Source: Anas platyrhynchos (taxonomy: Eukaryota; Chordata; Aves; Anseriformes; Anatidae). Taken from it: a stretch of DNA of 64,000 nt. Position 1 is the stretch's first letter. Each line of letters opens with the position of its first letter. Location: positions 135,276,501 through 135,340,500 of the forward strand of contig NC_092588.1 in NCBI RefSeq assembly GCF_047663525.1. Reading direction: 5' to 3'. Of the stretch, positions 17,787 through 29,700 are shown in pieces. The position numbers and the translations under genes are program-made. A model generated the notes under the pieces. The model saw only the letters and a program-made list of their open reading frames with translations, was not told the DNA's origin and searched no databases.

Positions 17787-18195
17787 GAATCACAGAATCA
17801 TTAAATGTGGAGTAGGCCTCCCAAATCATCCGGTGCAACCATCCCCTACCACCACTGTCACCACTAAACCGTGCCCCTAAGCACCACGTCCAACCTCTCC
17901 TTGAACACCCCCAGGGATGGTGACTCCACCACCTCCCTGGGCAACCCGTCCCAGTGCCTGACTGCTCTCTGTGAGCAGAAATGTCTCCTCATTTCCCACC
18001 TGAACCTCCCCTGGTGCAACTTGAGGCCATTCCCTCTAGTCCTGTCACTAGTTACCTGTGAGAAGAGGCCAATCCCCAGCTCCCCACACCTTCATGCAGC
18101 TGTAGAGAGCAATGAGGTCTCCCCTGAGCTTCCTCTTCTCCAGACACAACCACCCCAGCTCCCTCAGCTGCTCCTCATTAGAAAAGTCAAGGCTT
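17787..18195 (-). mobile_element. CR1 LINE fragment upstream of GATAD1
   Basis: The 3' tail (AATCACAGAATCATTAAA on the plus strand) faces GATAD1. Then come AGCACCACGTCCAACCTCTC, ACCTCCCTGGGCAACCCGTC, GTCTCCTCATTTCCCACCTG, CTGTGAGAAGAGGCC and CAATGAGGTCTCCCCTGAGC, all standard CR1 text. About 410 bases, well preserved. Confidence 0.95.
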
Positions 18196-21100
18196 TCTGA
18201 TTTGGGGAACAGCAACTGCAGAACTGACCCTCAGTATACACTGGCTTCAATCTACATTCAGCCCACTGCGACACAGACCCTCAGATACACACCAGATAAT
18301 TTCCAAAGGGAACGAGTTGGTGTCTTTGTGAAGCTCTGTCAGCGACATGCAGGAAGCCTGTTCCTCGATGGTTCCTCACTGAGGCAACTCACCTCGCCCA
18401 AACCATTGGGTACAGGTGATAAGCCTGATAAGAACAAAAAAATTCTACACATGCTTAAGATTTGCAGGCTCTTGGTGTCCATGCCTAGCCTTCATGCTTC
18501 ATAGTTAGGTTTCATTTAAAGCTTGTTTGGTGCAAATTCAGTTGTTTTCTTTTGTCTCGTTTTCAGTGAACATGAATAAATATGTAACATTTTTTACATA
18601 GAGGAAAATGTGCTAAAATCAAATTGTTCTTTTACATAAAATAGGGGTCTTGCTGATGCCCAGCGTGCATGCAGTGAGCGTGGGGTGGCTGGGGCACTCG
18701 GTTCCCCTTGTTGCTGTCTCTGGGGCCTGCCTGGGCTGGCTCTGGCTCCGCAGCAGCCCTGCTTACCCACTTGCACTCCTCTCTTTCACACCAGTTTTGA
18801 CTTTCTTGTCTCCAGGGCCTAAATCTGTTCCCTGTTTTGATTTGAATTCTATTTTACCTTCATCTCTTTTCAAGCCACCCACGGTCCTTGGGGTTGTTGT
18901 TTTTGTAAAGCTGCTTCTGTACTCCCTCCCTTTGTAGTTTTATGTGATTTCAAGAAGACCTTTGAACTGTTCCCCTCAGTTTTCTTGCAGCTCCTGTCTG
19001 CCTGCCTTCCCAGCCACCTGCCTCAGAAGCCCTCCAGCACTGGGGCTATCTGTTACCTTGCCAGAGCATCACCAGGCTGGTAGGAACAGAGTAGAATGAT
19101 GTTCATTTCCATCTTCTGTCCTAAGTAAGCACCTAATCCTTTGCAAATGATATTATTCTGTGAATTTGGTAAGTTATAGTTGTCTTTTATGTATGTATGT
19201 ATTTATTTTTAATGTAGGCAGTAGCTGAAATGTTCTGAAATTGAGATTTGCTGCATACCCAGCAGGTGCAGGGCTCTAGGGGGAAGGGGACCCAGGACTT
19301 CTTAAAAGTACCCGTCCATAGGTTCCCCTCAGTAGGATTTCAAGTTTGACAGTTTTGAGTATCCTCATTTGTTTCCAGATCCCCAACAGAAGTAGAATAG
19401 AACTAGATTCTCTAAGAAGCAGAAGCAGGTTCTAAGGCAATTGCTAGGCTGTGGCCTGTTAAGTTGTAAGTGCCTGATTTAGTTGAAGGATTTTGCAGCA
19501 TGTTTAAATCAATTAAATTAATTAATTAAATCAATTTAAATCAATTTTCTTCTAATTAATGCATATTTCAACTTTACTTTATTTCAGCCTCGGTCAAAGA
19601 AAGGAGCACTCCTGGCTAAGCTCTTCCGAGTCATCAGAACCCATCCCTGCCCTGAAGGACTTCGTATGTAAATAGACAGGACAAAGAATTGGAGAAAACA
19701 AAACGTTGTCTCCACCTGGGGAAAGGGAGTGTCAACATTAGCAATGCACTGACAGGCACTGCAGGATCATTTCTTCTTGGGAGCTTTCAGGCAGGGTGAT
19801 TATTAGAAGTAATGCGTATCCGCACATGCTCTGTGCATCTCCTGCTTAAGTAGTTTAATTGTTCTGCTATAATTTGACGGCATTGCTTCCTCTTCGGTTC
19901 CTACTGCTATCCTGTGTCTGCTGGCTCATGTCTGAAGAGTCCTTTATTACAGTTTTCCGTGTCATTCTTCCACAGCCAGCTGCAGAGACTGCACCTGGAG
20001 GGCTTCTCTAGAAAGTTTTGTGCTGCAGATGCATGTAATTTGTTATGAATCTGACTGACTGGTGTAGTTTGCATCTCCACATGGTCCTGTACTCAGGTTC
20101 TGTGCTTGTCAGCTCTCTTGTGAGACAAACACATTTTATTCTCATAGTTCCCATAGCTAAAAAGGATGCTATTCTTGAAATATGTTGGACAATTATTATG
20201 CAAATGAATAGCATGCATATATATTTGCAACTTCTAGGTCTTAATTCCTCATTCAATTGTGTGGCAAAGCCAAGAACCTGAAATTTTCTGAGCTCTTTAG
20301 ATTTTGGTCCCTCAGGACACGGCTAGGTGAAGCAATGGCAGAGATAACATGATCACAGGGACTTTGCTCTTGAAAGGCATCTTAAATCTGTCTCTCAAAC
20401 TACTTTATTTCTTTTCTAACATGCTGCAGTGACACAAGAACAGCAAAAACACTAACAAAAGTTTATGTTTCTGCGCAGGTAGGTACTGCTGATAACCGTG
20501 ACTAGAGAAGTTCATTTTCTTAATGAGTGTTTTTGTTAAAGAATGTTTTCATGTCTCCATTATAACCCAGTATGACAGCTGCAGGTGAACACTGACTTCT
20601 AAAGGCACAAATGCACATTCCCACTGTGCTTGTGTATCATCTTAGCTATGCAGACTTTCTCTTTATTTGATTAGTGAAAATACATAAAGGCGACCTACCA
20701 GCTGGAAAAGATTTCATACCGAGTGTAAAGTAAATTCAGTTGTTTACAACTGCCAGTATATTACTGCTTTACACTTAAATTTCAAAAATAAGAATAGCTG
20801 TTTGTCCTGTTCAGTCAGCTGCACTGAACGGGTTACTTGGGGTTATTATTGTACGTGTTTTTTGATGAACTTCTCCTCTGGGGCAGGCACCCACCCCTCT
20901 ACCTACCTCCCAGCATACCCTCAGCTGCACTTTTTTGTCACTCTGCTACACTGACCAGGGTTGCAGTTTTGAATCCTGCCCTTGCAATTTCCCCATGAAG
21001 GGTTTCAGAGAATGGACAGAATAAAAGCCAATTCCGGAGCTAAATCAAAGGTTGCAAATGTCCAGTCTTTCAGTGTTCTGTCACATAACCCGACAATGTG

Positions 21101-23549
21101 AATGTCCCAAACTGCTTGATGCAGCTTTGTACTGTCTCTAGTTTAAACCTCCATATATCTGTACAACACAATATGAAGAGAAACTCATGGTACAACCCAA
21201 AGTAGTCTGGTGATCAGGGAAACATTCTAGATGGGGAAAACCTGGCTTAATCAAAGACCTTCTGATTGAGAACTTAGGCTTCCAAATATGAGTTTCCAGC
21301 TTCTTGATGGGTGCCTTAATGAGCAGGCTGTTAGAGTGATATGCATGCATACCTTGCAGTCACACACTGCGTGCTGCTTGATATTAGACCTGTCAGGAAG
21401 CACAGCTGTTCTGGAATCCTGAGCACGGGAGGCTCACGGCGTAATATTGTGGCTTTTTGTCTCACAGTAGTCAAAGGATCTGCTGCAGTAGTCAACAAAC
21501 GGAGCCTGAAGTCCAGTGGGACTTCAGTGTAATACCTGAGGTGTTCCTGATTCTGATCTTGGTACCTGTGGCCTTTGGCATACCTTGCAATGACAAGTGT
21601 GAGTACATGAGACAATTGTGAGTGTACTTCATTTTCAATCAAGTGTTAGAGCACACTACACCATTTGTTGGATTCTGATCCCAGTTCAGACTTGCCTTGC
21701 TTATTTTTCCAGAGTTTAGTCTGGGAGTTTTTCTTACAGTCCCTGGTTTGTTCCTGTTCTGGTTCTGTTATCAAACTTAAACATTTCTCTCCATTGTTAT
21801 TACAGTGGACTGTAGAACTGTACTCATCCTTACTTGAGTCCAATCAAATTTCTTCAGAGGTGAAATGGGACTGCTTTGCTGTGTTGATACAGCAGAAGCT
21901 CAGTATTCAAACAAAACTTAGAAGGGCTGTCAAGTATGAGAATAGCAGTGTAATAGGAAATTACACGATGACATATTTTCTTTACATAACGAATTGCTAT
22001 TGTGTTTCAGTGTAAAGATATTTAATGTAAATATTGTGTTTCAGTGTAAGGATATTTGACTCTACAGAGCAGAGTCAGACCATTTATGAAAAATGTTTTG
22101 TCCTTTGCTTTTTTTCAGCAGTAGCTACAAATGGTTTGTGCCCTATCTGGAACAGTCAGTCTTTAGTAAGTCTATTCAAAGTGCACTCTGGTGTTATCTC
22201 ACCCATTTTAACCCATGTTATCTCATCTATTTTAAAGCTCTAACACAATTTTAGAGATCTATATGGCAGAAAGTGCAAAAACCTAAGACTGGCAGTATAT
22301 TCGAAGGGATGTGTCTTCATCTTACACATATCCTTGCATAATGCATGGACATTATATACATCATAAAGGTCTGTATCCTAAGTTTATTTCTGCACCATGC
22401 ATATTGCGCTCACTTTGTACACATTGAATAAGTGTGGTTTTTACTTAGACCATCACAGAATCTGTCAATTTCTTTTGCCTCCCAGGACAGAAATCATCTG
22501 AAATCATGGAGAATGGGTTTGGATGGCTAAAAGGTAGCCAGGACTGCAGTGCTCAGTAACACTGTCTCTGCATGCTGAAAAATACAGAACAGGAATTTTT
22601 AATGGCTGTCTGCTGCTGTGCATTATACATTCGGTGTATAGATGTCATAAAAAGATGGCTTCTAACTCCAGATGCCTGAACAGAAAATACAGAAGGGGGT
22701 TAACTAGACTGATTTCCAAATAAGATCCATTATTTTATTTTATTATTATTTTTTTTTTAATTGCAGAGTGCAAGCATTTCTGCTATAGCACTCGTCTAGT
22801 ATTCTTTGCAATAGCATTAGTGAATTTTAGTTGGTTAATTAATATGACATTGTGGTTTGTACGTACCCCTAAAAATGATGCTGTTGTCTACGTGGACTGC
22901 CATGACAAAAAATGTAAACAGTAGGGTAGACACGAAGACTGACTGTGGCATTTGCAGAAGTAAAAATGCTAACAGCAGAGTGAGACTTTTTTTCTTCCAC
23001 ATAAAGTATTTTATAAATAAAATTGATCTGGTAATATGAGCAGAAGGTGCAACTGATGAATAATTTGAATAGTGATATTCAATGTTGCTCATAGAAAAAC
23101 ACCTGGGTTCATAAATTGATAAATACTCCTTAAAACCACTTTTATAAAGGTATTTCATTCTTATGTCATCACCAGTTCTTATGTACAAAATAAAACTAAA
23201 CAAAAACCAGGACAAAATCCTCTTTCTCCAGTATCTTTTGGCGGATATGAAGTTTATACTGAACCTCTACCTGGTTATATTAAATATTTTCTTGTTTGTA
23301 TTCTATTTATCTGTATCTTCAAGCAAATGACTAAAAAGGAAAAAGATAAAAACATGCAAAAATCTTCTGCATTTTGTATTTCACAGCAGGAGTTCTGTAA
23401 AGATCAAGACCTGCATAATTTTAAAATGACACCGTCCTGTCAACAGCTACGTTTAAGAGTTTCTTGGTGAGACGTAACCTTAAGTTATCTATGAAAAGCT
23501 GAGGGAAAGAGGTTTTGCAGTCTAAGATGAGATAAGACAGAACGGAATT
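18196..23549. other. Intergenic region between GATAD1 and ANKIB1
   Basis: I see no conserved gene. It holds moderately GC-rich sequence near 18.6-19.1 kb, an AT-rich palindromic stretch near 19.50-19.56 kb (AATTAAATTAATTAATTAAA), one exon-like 76-base segment at 19588-19663, and otherwise AT-rich unique sequence. Short open frames lack family motifs. Confidence 0.5.
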
Positions 23550-26005
23550 AGTTTAAGTAATAAATGTTTAATCAAAGAATTTTACATATTATTAACAGCA
23601 TTCATTTGGCCAAACATCTACATGGTTGTAGTATCCTACTTGTATATAAAGTGGGAATGTATCAAGTATAGACTATGAAAGTGCAAATAACAATTCAAGG
23701 TTAGAGTAATTTTTTACATTATAAAATTAACAGGTTTACAAAATAGTCTTGCCAAACTTTATTTTTGAATTGTAAAGTCAATGACTATGGTGTTAAAATA
23801 AGTACCAAGAAAATACAAATTTAATAGGCTAATTTCATGCTCATAAGAGTAACACAGAAACAATGGATATACTGCACAACCTAATCAAATTACAAAAACC
23901 AGAACCCACAAACTTCACTATCTTCACAGAGAGCACTCTTACATATCTTACTGTAGCTTTGCAAGACATCTCGATGCAATACACACAATCTTTGTGAGAA
24001 TCTTTCTATCCAGAGATAACAATTCAAGGAAGCTATGTGAGTTAAACAGCTTTCAGACCAATTCATGTTGATAGTTCATGAAGAACTGTTTTTGTTGAAG
24101 GACCTTATACCATAGAACGATTTAAAGTAGGTATTTTTCCAAAGATGGCCAAGGGTTCGTGATTATGCCAGGAACAGGGCAGCTAGAAGAAAAGCTGGAA
24201 AATGATTTGAGACTATTCTATTCCTTTCTCTCTAACAATGCTTGCAAAATGAACGAGGTTTTTATGGGGTAAGGGTAAAATACTCTTATTTCATTTTTTA
24301 CTAATATGAACCTTGTGACTGCAAGGTTCAAAAGCAGGATTTGCATGAATTCGATACACTCACTTGAACTCACAGTTATCAATACATAAACTTCGCTATC
24401 ATGACACTTGCCTATACACACTCAGTAGTAATAAACTTTTATATCATATCAACAAATCTCTGGTAACAGTTAATCAGAACTTAAAATGGAGTGTATGTAA
24501 TTTGCTCGTGTTATGAGAAGTTTTGATTATATGTAATTAAAACAGCCATTTCGACAACTTAATCTAGTTGTAATTACATACTGTACCATTGTATCTCACT
24601 AACTGTAGATTGATGCTTTTAAGCAAATCTAAAACCAGTATTTTTTTTTTTTCCACGGTACAACAACTAGGAAGAGGGGTTTTCAGGTGTGTTTTTTGTT
24701 TTTAACACTAAACAGTAATCACACAGCAAATGAATATTGTGCAATTGAACAAATACCTAGCAGTGTTTTGTTTATGCAAAAACACTGGTTGAACATTTAG
24801 TTATTTACTGTAAAGGCAAGGCCATGGGTGGTTGTATGGAGGTCTTTGCAATTAATAGCATAGTTACTCCAGAACAGACACTGAATTTGAATTACTTGTT
24901 TAATTGTGGCAACTATCCAGTTGGGTTAGGCAAAGGCACCGTAACATGTTGAGCAGAATCCGTTATCTGAACTTTAATTGTGGGACTGGCTAATATATGA
25001 AAATTCTGTATTCCTATATTTTTATAAAACGTTATCATTAAAAGTAATTGCACTATTAGTGCATAGAATGCTTTGTAGAATTATGAAAACAAAGAACTAT
25101 GATTGCACTTCCATTAAAGTGTCTCTTAAAATACAGCATAGCTGTTGCTAACTGACTGTATTTTAATATTTAAAATAACTGTTTAACAGCAGCATTAGGT
25201 TTTATTAACTTAAGATACAGGCTACATTTAATTAAATGCAGTCACCATGGCAACACATGCCAGTTAAATTTAGAGAAGCAATGTTACCCAGTGGTTTCTT
25301 TCACTGCTAAGAATTGTGGGATTAGTTTGATAGAGTAACACTGCAGTGTTTTGTTAGGCTACCGCCAGCTCACTATTCACAGTTTGGCACGTTTGGACTG
25401 TAAATAGACATGAAAAAATCTTTGATTTTAATGTGAAAGAATATCCCCTAAAACTTGTTCCTGGAGCAGTACTAAAGAGAAGCATTAAATACCTCAGTTC
25501 ACACTGCTAACAAAAAAAAAAAAAAGAAAAATGAGTAGGGGAAAGTTATGGAAAACAAAACAAGCAAACAAACAAACAAACAAAAAGAGAATTGCTAAAT
25601 GTTATTTTGGTGAAAGAATGAATTCTAAAAAATGGAATAAACTATTTCTTAGGAAAACCAACCAAAATAATCAGTGTAAGCCTTTAATCTGTACTTTCAA
25701 GTTAAGGATCATCAACCTAAGGCTAAACAGATGCTGCATTGTATTAGGAATGTGGAATACAACCTACTTATTCCTTTTTCTTGAGAGCAAAAAGGCAAGT
25801 ACTACCTAATTAAATGCAAAGGATATTCCTTGAAAGGTTCACATAATTACAAAGAACTACAATTCAAGAGAACCCCTAAATATCCATCGTTACGTCAGTG
25901 GTTACAACTGAGCTGTAATTATGTGGATCAAAGCCTCCATAATGCTTACTCCACACACTGTACCATCTGTCTCCGCCATTCGGTTACTCCAGATCTTGGT
26001 TTTGT
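23550..26005 (-). other. ANKIB1: Probable ANKIB1 3' UTR
   Basis: The roughly 2.4 kb after the ANKIB1 stop is AT-rich with no CR1. Minus-strand poly(A) hexamers lie at about 23758-23763 (AATAAA) and 23567-23572 (ATTAAA). Long 3' UTRs are typical of this gene. The exact end is a guess. Confidence 0.4.
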
Positions 26006-26758
26006 TCATACCAGATGCACATGTTCAATCCACTCACTTGAGGTTTGAGGAGTCTGACTTGAAGTGTCTCCCGAACTATCCAGGGTGCTTGCTCCTTCCC
26101 TGGCATTATCACCACTCGGTGAAACCGTTTCACCTGGAATAATGTTTTCTTCAGAAGTGCTTTCTTCTGTTTGGGTTCCTCTGCCTTCGTTTTTGAGCGC
26201 ATCCTCAAATAGCGCGTGCTCTTCCTGAGGCTCCAACCCTAGGTCTATAACATTTGGCTGCCCTCCTGACCTATCTTCAGTACTAGGTTGCTGTGAGTCC
26301 TCATCCATTTCTGTACTCGTTGAGGGGATCAGAGCAATACTCTGTGGGTTCATGTCGTGAAACCAGGCCATAATGTTTCCAAGAAGATTTTCACTGGTAT
26401 TGGGGTCTTGACTGCTGGAATCAGCATCGCTAGATGTCGAGTATAATCCACTTCTTGTATCACTGCAGGGGTGTGAATGAAGACGATCAGCTGAAAAGGG
26501 ATCGCTGCCTGCACCTAGTCTCATCAGGCTGTCACCAAGTTCTAACAGCTCAGAGCTGCTCAGGGCGGCTCTCGGGTTATCTATACTTATGGGAGCAGAG
26601 TCCAGTCTTGTAGGCAAAGAGGTACCTATTGCTCCTAAAGATGCCTCGTTATTTAGAAAGTCTCTGGTTTCTTCATCTATGGCCAAGCCTGATTCTTGTA
26701 ATGATAACTGAATAGCTAGCAGGATGTTTGGGTCGTCTTCATCCAAAGAACTCAGAGC
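26006..26758 (-). CDS. ANKIB1: ANKIB1 last exon: UIM and acidic tail
   Basis: 250 residues then TGA at 26006-26008. The start [20 protein letters not shown] is a ubiquitin-interacting motif (acidic patch plus [11 protein letters not shown]). [20 protein letters not shown] is a second conserved patch. The rest is acidic and Ser/Thr-rich and less conserved, ending [11 protein letters not shown]. Confidence 0.97.
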   Translation of the reverse strand, partial: ALSSLDEDDPNILLAIQLSLQESGLAIDEETRDFLNNEASLGAIGTSLPTRLDSAPISIDNPRAALSSSELLELGDSLMRLGAGSDPFSADRLHSHPCSDTRSGLYSTSSDADSSSQDPNTSENLLGNIMAWFHDMNPQSIALIPSTSTEMDEDSQQPSTEDRSGGQPNVIDLGLEPQEEHALFEDALKNEGRGTQTEESTSEENIIPGETVSPSGDNAREGASTLDSSGDTSSQTPQTSSEWIEHVHLV

Positions 26759-29700
26759 CTGTGGAAATACGTAAGGTTGCTTTCAGAATAAAACTTTCAT
26801 CTTGTAACATATTTTGGATTAAAAGTAATTTGGCCTCAAATCTTATTTTCACAATTGACCGACACATGTAATTTATCAGAATCATTTTTTTACTGATACA
26901 GTTGCCAACAATTTAAAAGCTGATGATTGTTTAGCAATTCTTACTGGTGTGAGTGTGTAATTTGTTGCCCTGGATTCTCCCTCTCTTGTTGAAGAATTAA
27001 GAAGTTTTGCAGAGACAACATGACACAGAAAAGCAGAGAAGAGGAAGGCAAGTAAAACAGAGAGAATGGAGAAGAGGTTAGTGGAGATACCTGAAGAGAA
27101 TCCTGGTTTTCAGAGCGACTGACAGGGGTATAGTCATGAAGCGAAGAGCTGTGCAGAATACCCATAGAAGCTGAACTCACCATGGAGGTGCCATGTCTTC
27201 TGCTACTGCCACCTTCCTGAGTGTCTGTTTGGGCAATTGAAATAAAAACATTTGAGGAACAAGTCAGAAAGCCTTCTCCCTTATCATTTACTGACAGAAC
27301 CTCTTGCCTTCCTTCAGGATCCCAGCTGTATAACATTAGTCGTTTATTCACTCTGAACTAAGTAATCCAAAAAATCCCCTTTTACAGCAACTCTTACACA
27401 GTGGCCAAACACCAGTTACGCTATTTGAGGAGTGACTGCCTGATTCATTTGTGCCTTTGTAGCCTTCCTTCTCTCTTTCAAAGGATGTGGTATGCCACCA
27501 GTAGCCTGAGCCTGCTGGCAGGAGGGCAAAATGCTTCCAAGGCATATACATGAATTATGGAAAGTCCTGAAAAATACCGCACACTGCCTCTCTGTCCAAC
27601 TTGTATTCGGTATTTCCCTCTCAGTCTGTCACCCATCACGATCTGTGTTTTTACAACTCTTTGTGGAAAATGCTGCCAGAATGCTCTCAATGCCAAGTGC
27701 AGGGGCTTGGATTTGTCCTTTTGCATCTTTGCATGTCACTCTTTGTGTCCTCACAAACACCCAGATTTCAGTACCCTGGTTAGTTAGACACTGGCTTGTT
27801 ACACACTATGGAAATTCAGTGTGATGCATGCTTGCAATTAATTTTAGGCAAAGTGCGTGCTATGGGATACATTTACAGGTGACTTAAGACCAAAGCTGGT
27901 TTCTCTGTTCTTACACAGACAACAGAGCATCTGTAATGTGAACATTAATTTTTACTGTAACGTTGCAGGGCAATTAAGAGTAGTTTGTGCATACATCAGC
28001 GATCACTGACAATACCGTTTTCTTAAAACTACCAACAAAACAATAGAAATAAAATGCTGCTTCCATAAAAATTACTCTGAAATAAATATAACTCCTTTGA
28101 ATTTGGAAAATAGCAGTTTCCTCTTCAAAACTCGAAATAAAGTGAGGCTAACTAGCTGTCTCCTGCATATGTTAATAGGATGCACTGTTGGTCACTAAAA
28201 TATCCAAGTCTTTAGTCAAATTCTAGTCCTCAAACCAACAAGATGGTTTTCCATTTTACTTGCATTAGGGAAGGACCAAAGCTCACCAAAATTCTTTTTA
28301 CTGTTTCTAAAATAAAGAACGTATTTGTTTCCTTCTCCTTAGTAAAGGACTTATTTTGTTTTTAAAGGACAAGCTACTGGGCTTAAGTTCATGAGACATG
28401 GAGAATTTTTTATGCATGATTTAGAGGCTGAGCACACAACTGGAAGCTCTGAAGAAGTAGAATTAGATTATGATTTGGATTTGAGCTATTTTGGTACCTT
28501 TGCAAAAGCTCGGAGAGACCCTGAGAGCCAAGTTACAGTGACCTTACTGCACGACTAGCTGTGGCACCGCTTGGAAGAGCAGCATGCTGGAAGCCATAGC
28601 CTGTGCCAACTTGTCTCCAGGCTGTCTTGGCCAGTACAGGAGTTAGTGAGAAGGGTTTTGTGATACAGCCTTGTGGCTACCTTCCAGCAGTCCTGTAGCA
28701 GGGGAAATCTCGCCTAGGCTCACAGCAGCAATTGGTCCTTTTAATTTGCATTGAAAGGCTGGTATAGATAAGGCTGGCATATGAAATACTTATTTTTCAA
28801 AATTTCTTCAGAAAAACAAGCCTGCTGTAAATAGCTAAGGAATTGCTAGTGGGAAGATCAATGTATTTCTCTTTAACAAGAGGAACAGACACAGTAAAGT
28901 CAGCAACGCTTCTAAAATCACATACAACTGTGCAAGAATGAGTCTTAACGTTGTATTCTGGCAAATATAACAACATGTTTGAAATGTGTTTGAAATGCAC
29001 CCATAGGAGAACACTGTGGTTGCTACTAGCGATTTCTGAAGTAGCAAGAGAGAACAAACAGCCCCAGGCAGGACCATACCTAAGGTACTCTCACTGGGGT
29101 CATCAGGATCTGGAGTATTACTTAGCAGACTGTGCATGTCTCCACGTCGACGCTGCCTGTGCCTCCTCCGATACTGAAATTCAGCATATTCCTGCATAAA
29201 CCAAAGGTTACAAAATACAGGGCAGCATGCAGTAATATTTTTCTGATGTGACGAGCACCACATTTTTATAAAAAAATGTGTGATTTTATAGTTTTATTAT
29301 AAAATCACCTGTTTTCAGAAAAATAAATTGCAAGTTATATCATGCAATGCTTAAAACAAAAACAAAAAATCAACGAACAACCACCAGGTAATCCTAAATC
29401 TATAAAATAACGAATTAGCAACTAAAAATACTAGCGGTACCACCAATATTTTAATACTTGCAATCTCCCTTTTTAAATAATCCCAAGTACCCTTTTTTTT
29501 GTTTGTTTAAAAACTTTGATGCCAAGCGTTACAAACACACACACACACACACACATTTTTGTAGAAGTATACCTACTGATTTTAGAACATAAAAACAATT
29601 AATGTGAGTTAGACCAGTAGGTCATGTCAGGGTCCTGTTGCTAGCAATGGCCAGTAGAATTAGCTTTGGAAAAACACAGAAAAGCAGCAGATATCTACTG

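Noticed and set aside
17023-17880. 285-codon plus-strand frame with a long proline run
   Set aside because: It is the complement of GATAD1 exons 1-2; the prolines mirror the glycine run and the tail runs into a CR1.
26941-27351. 136-codon minus-strand frame around an ANKIB1 exon
   Set aside because: Only 27091-27224 is exon; the rest is readable intron on both sides.
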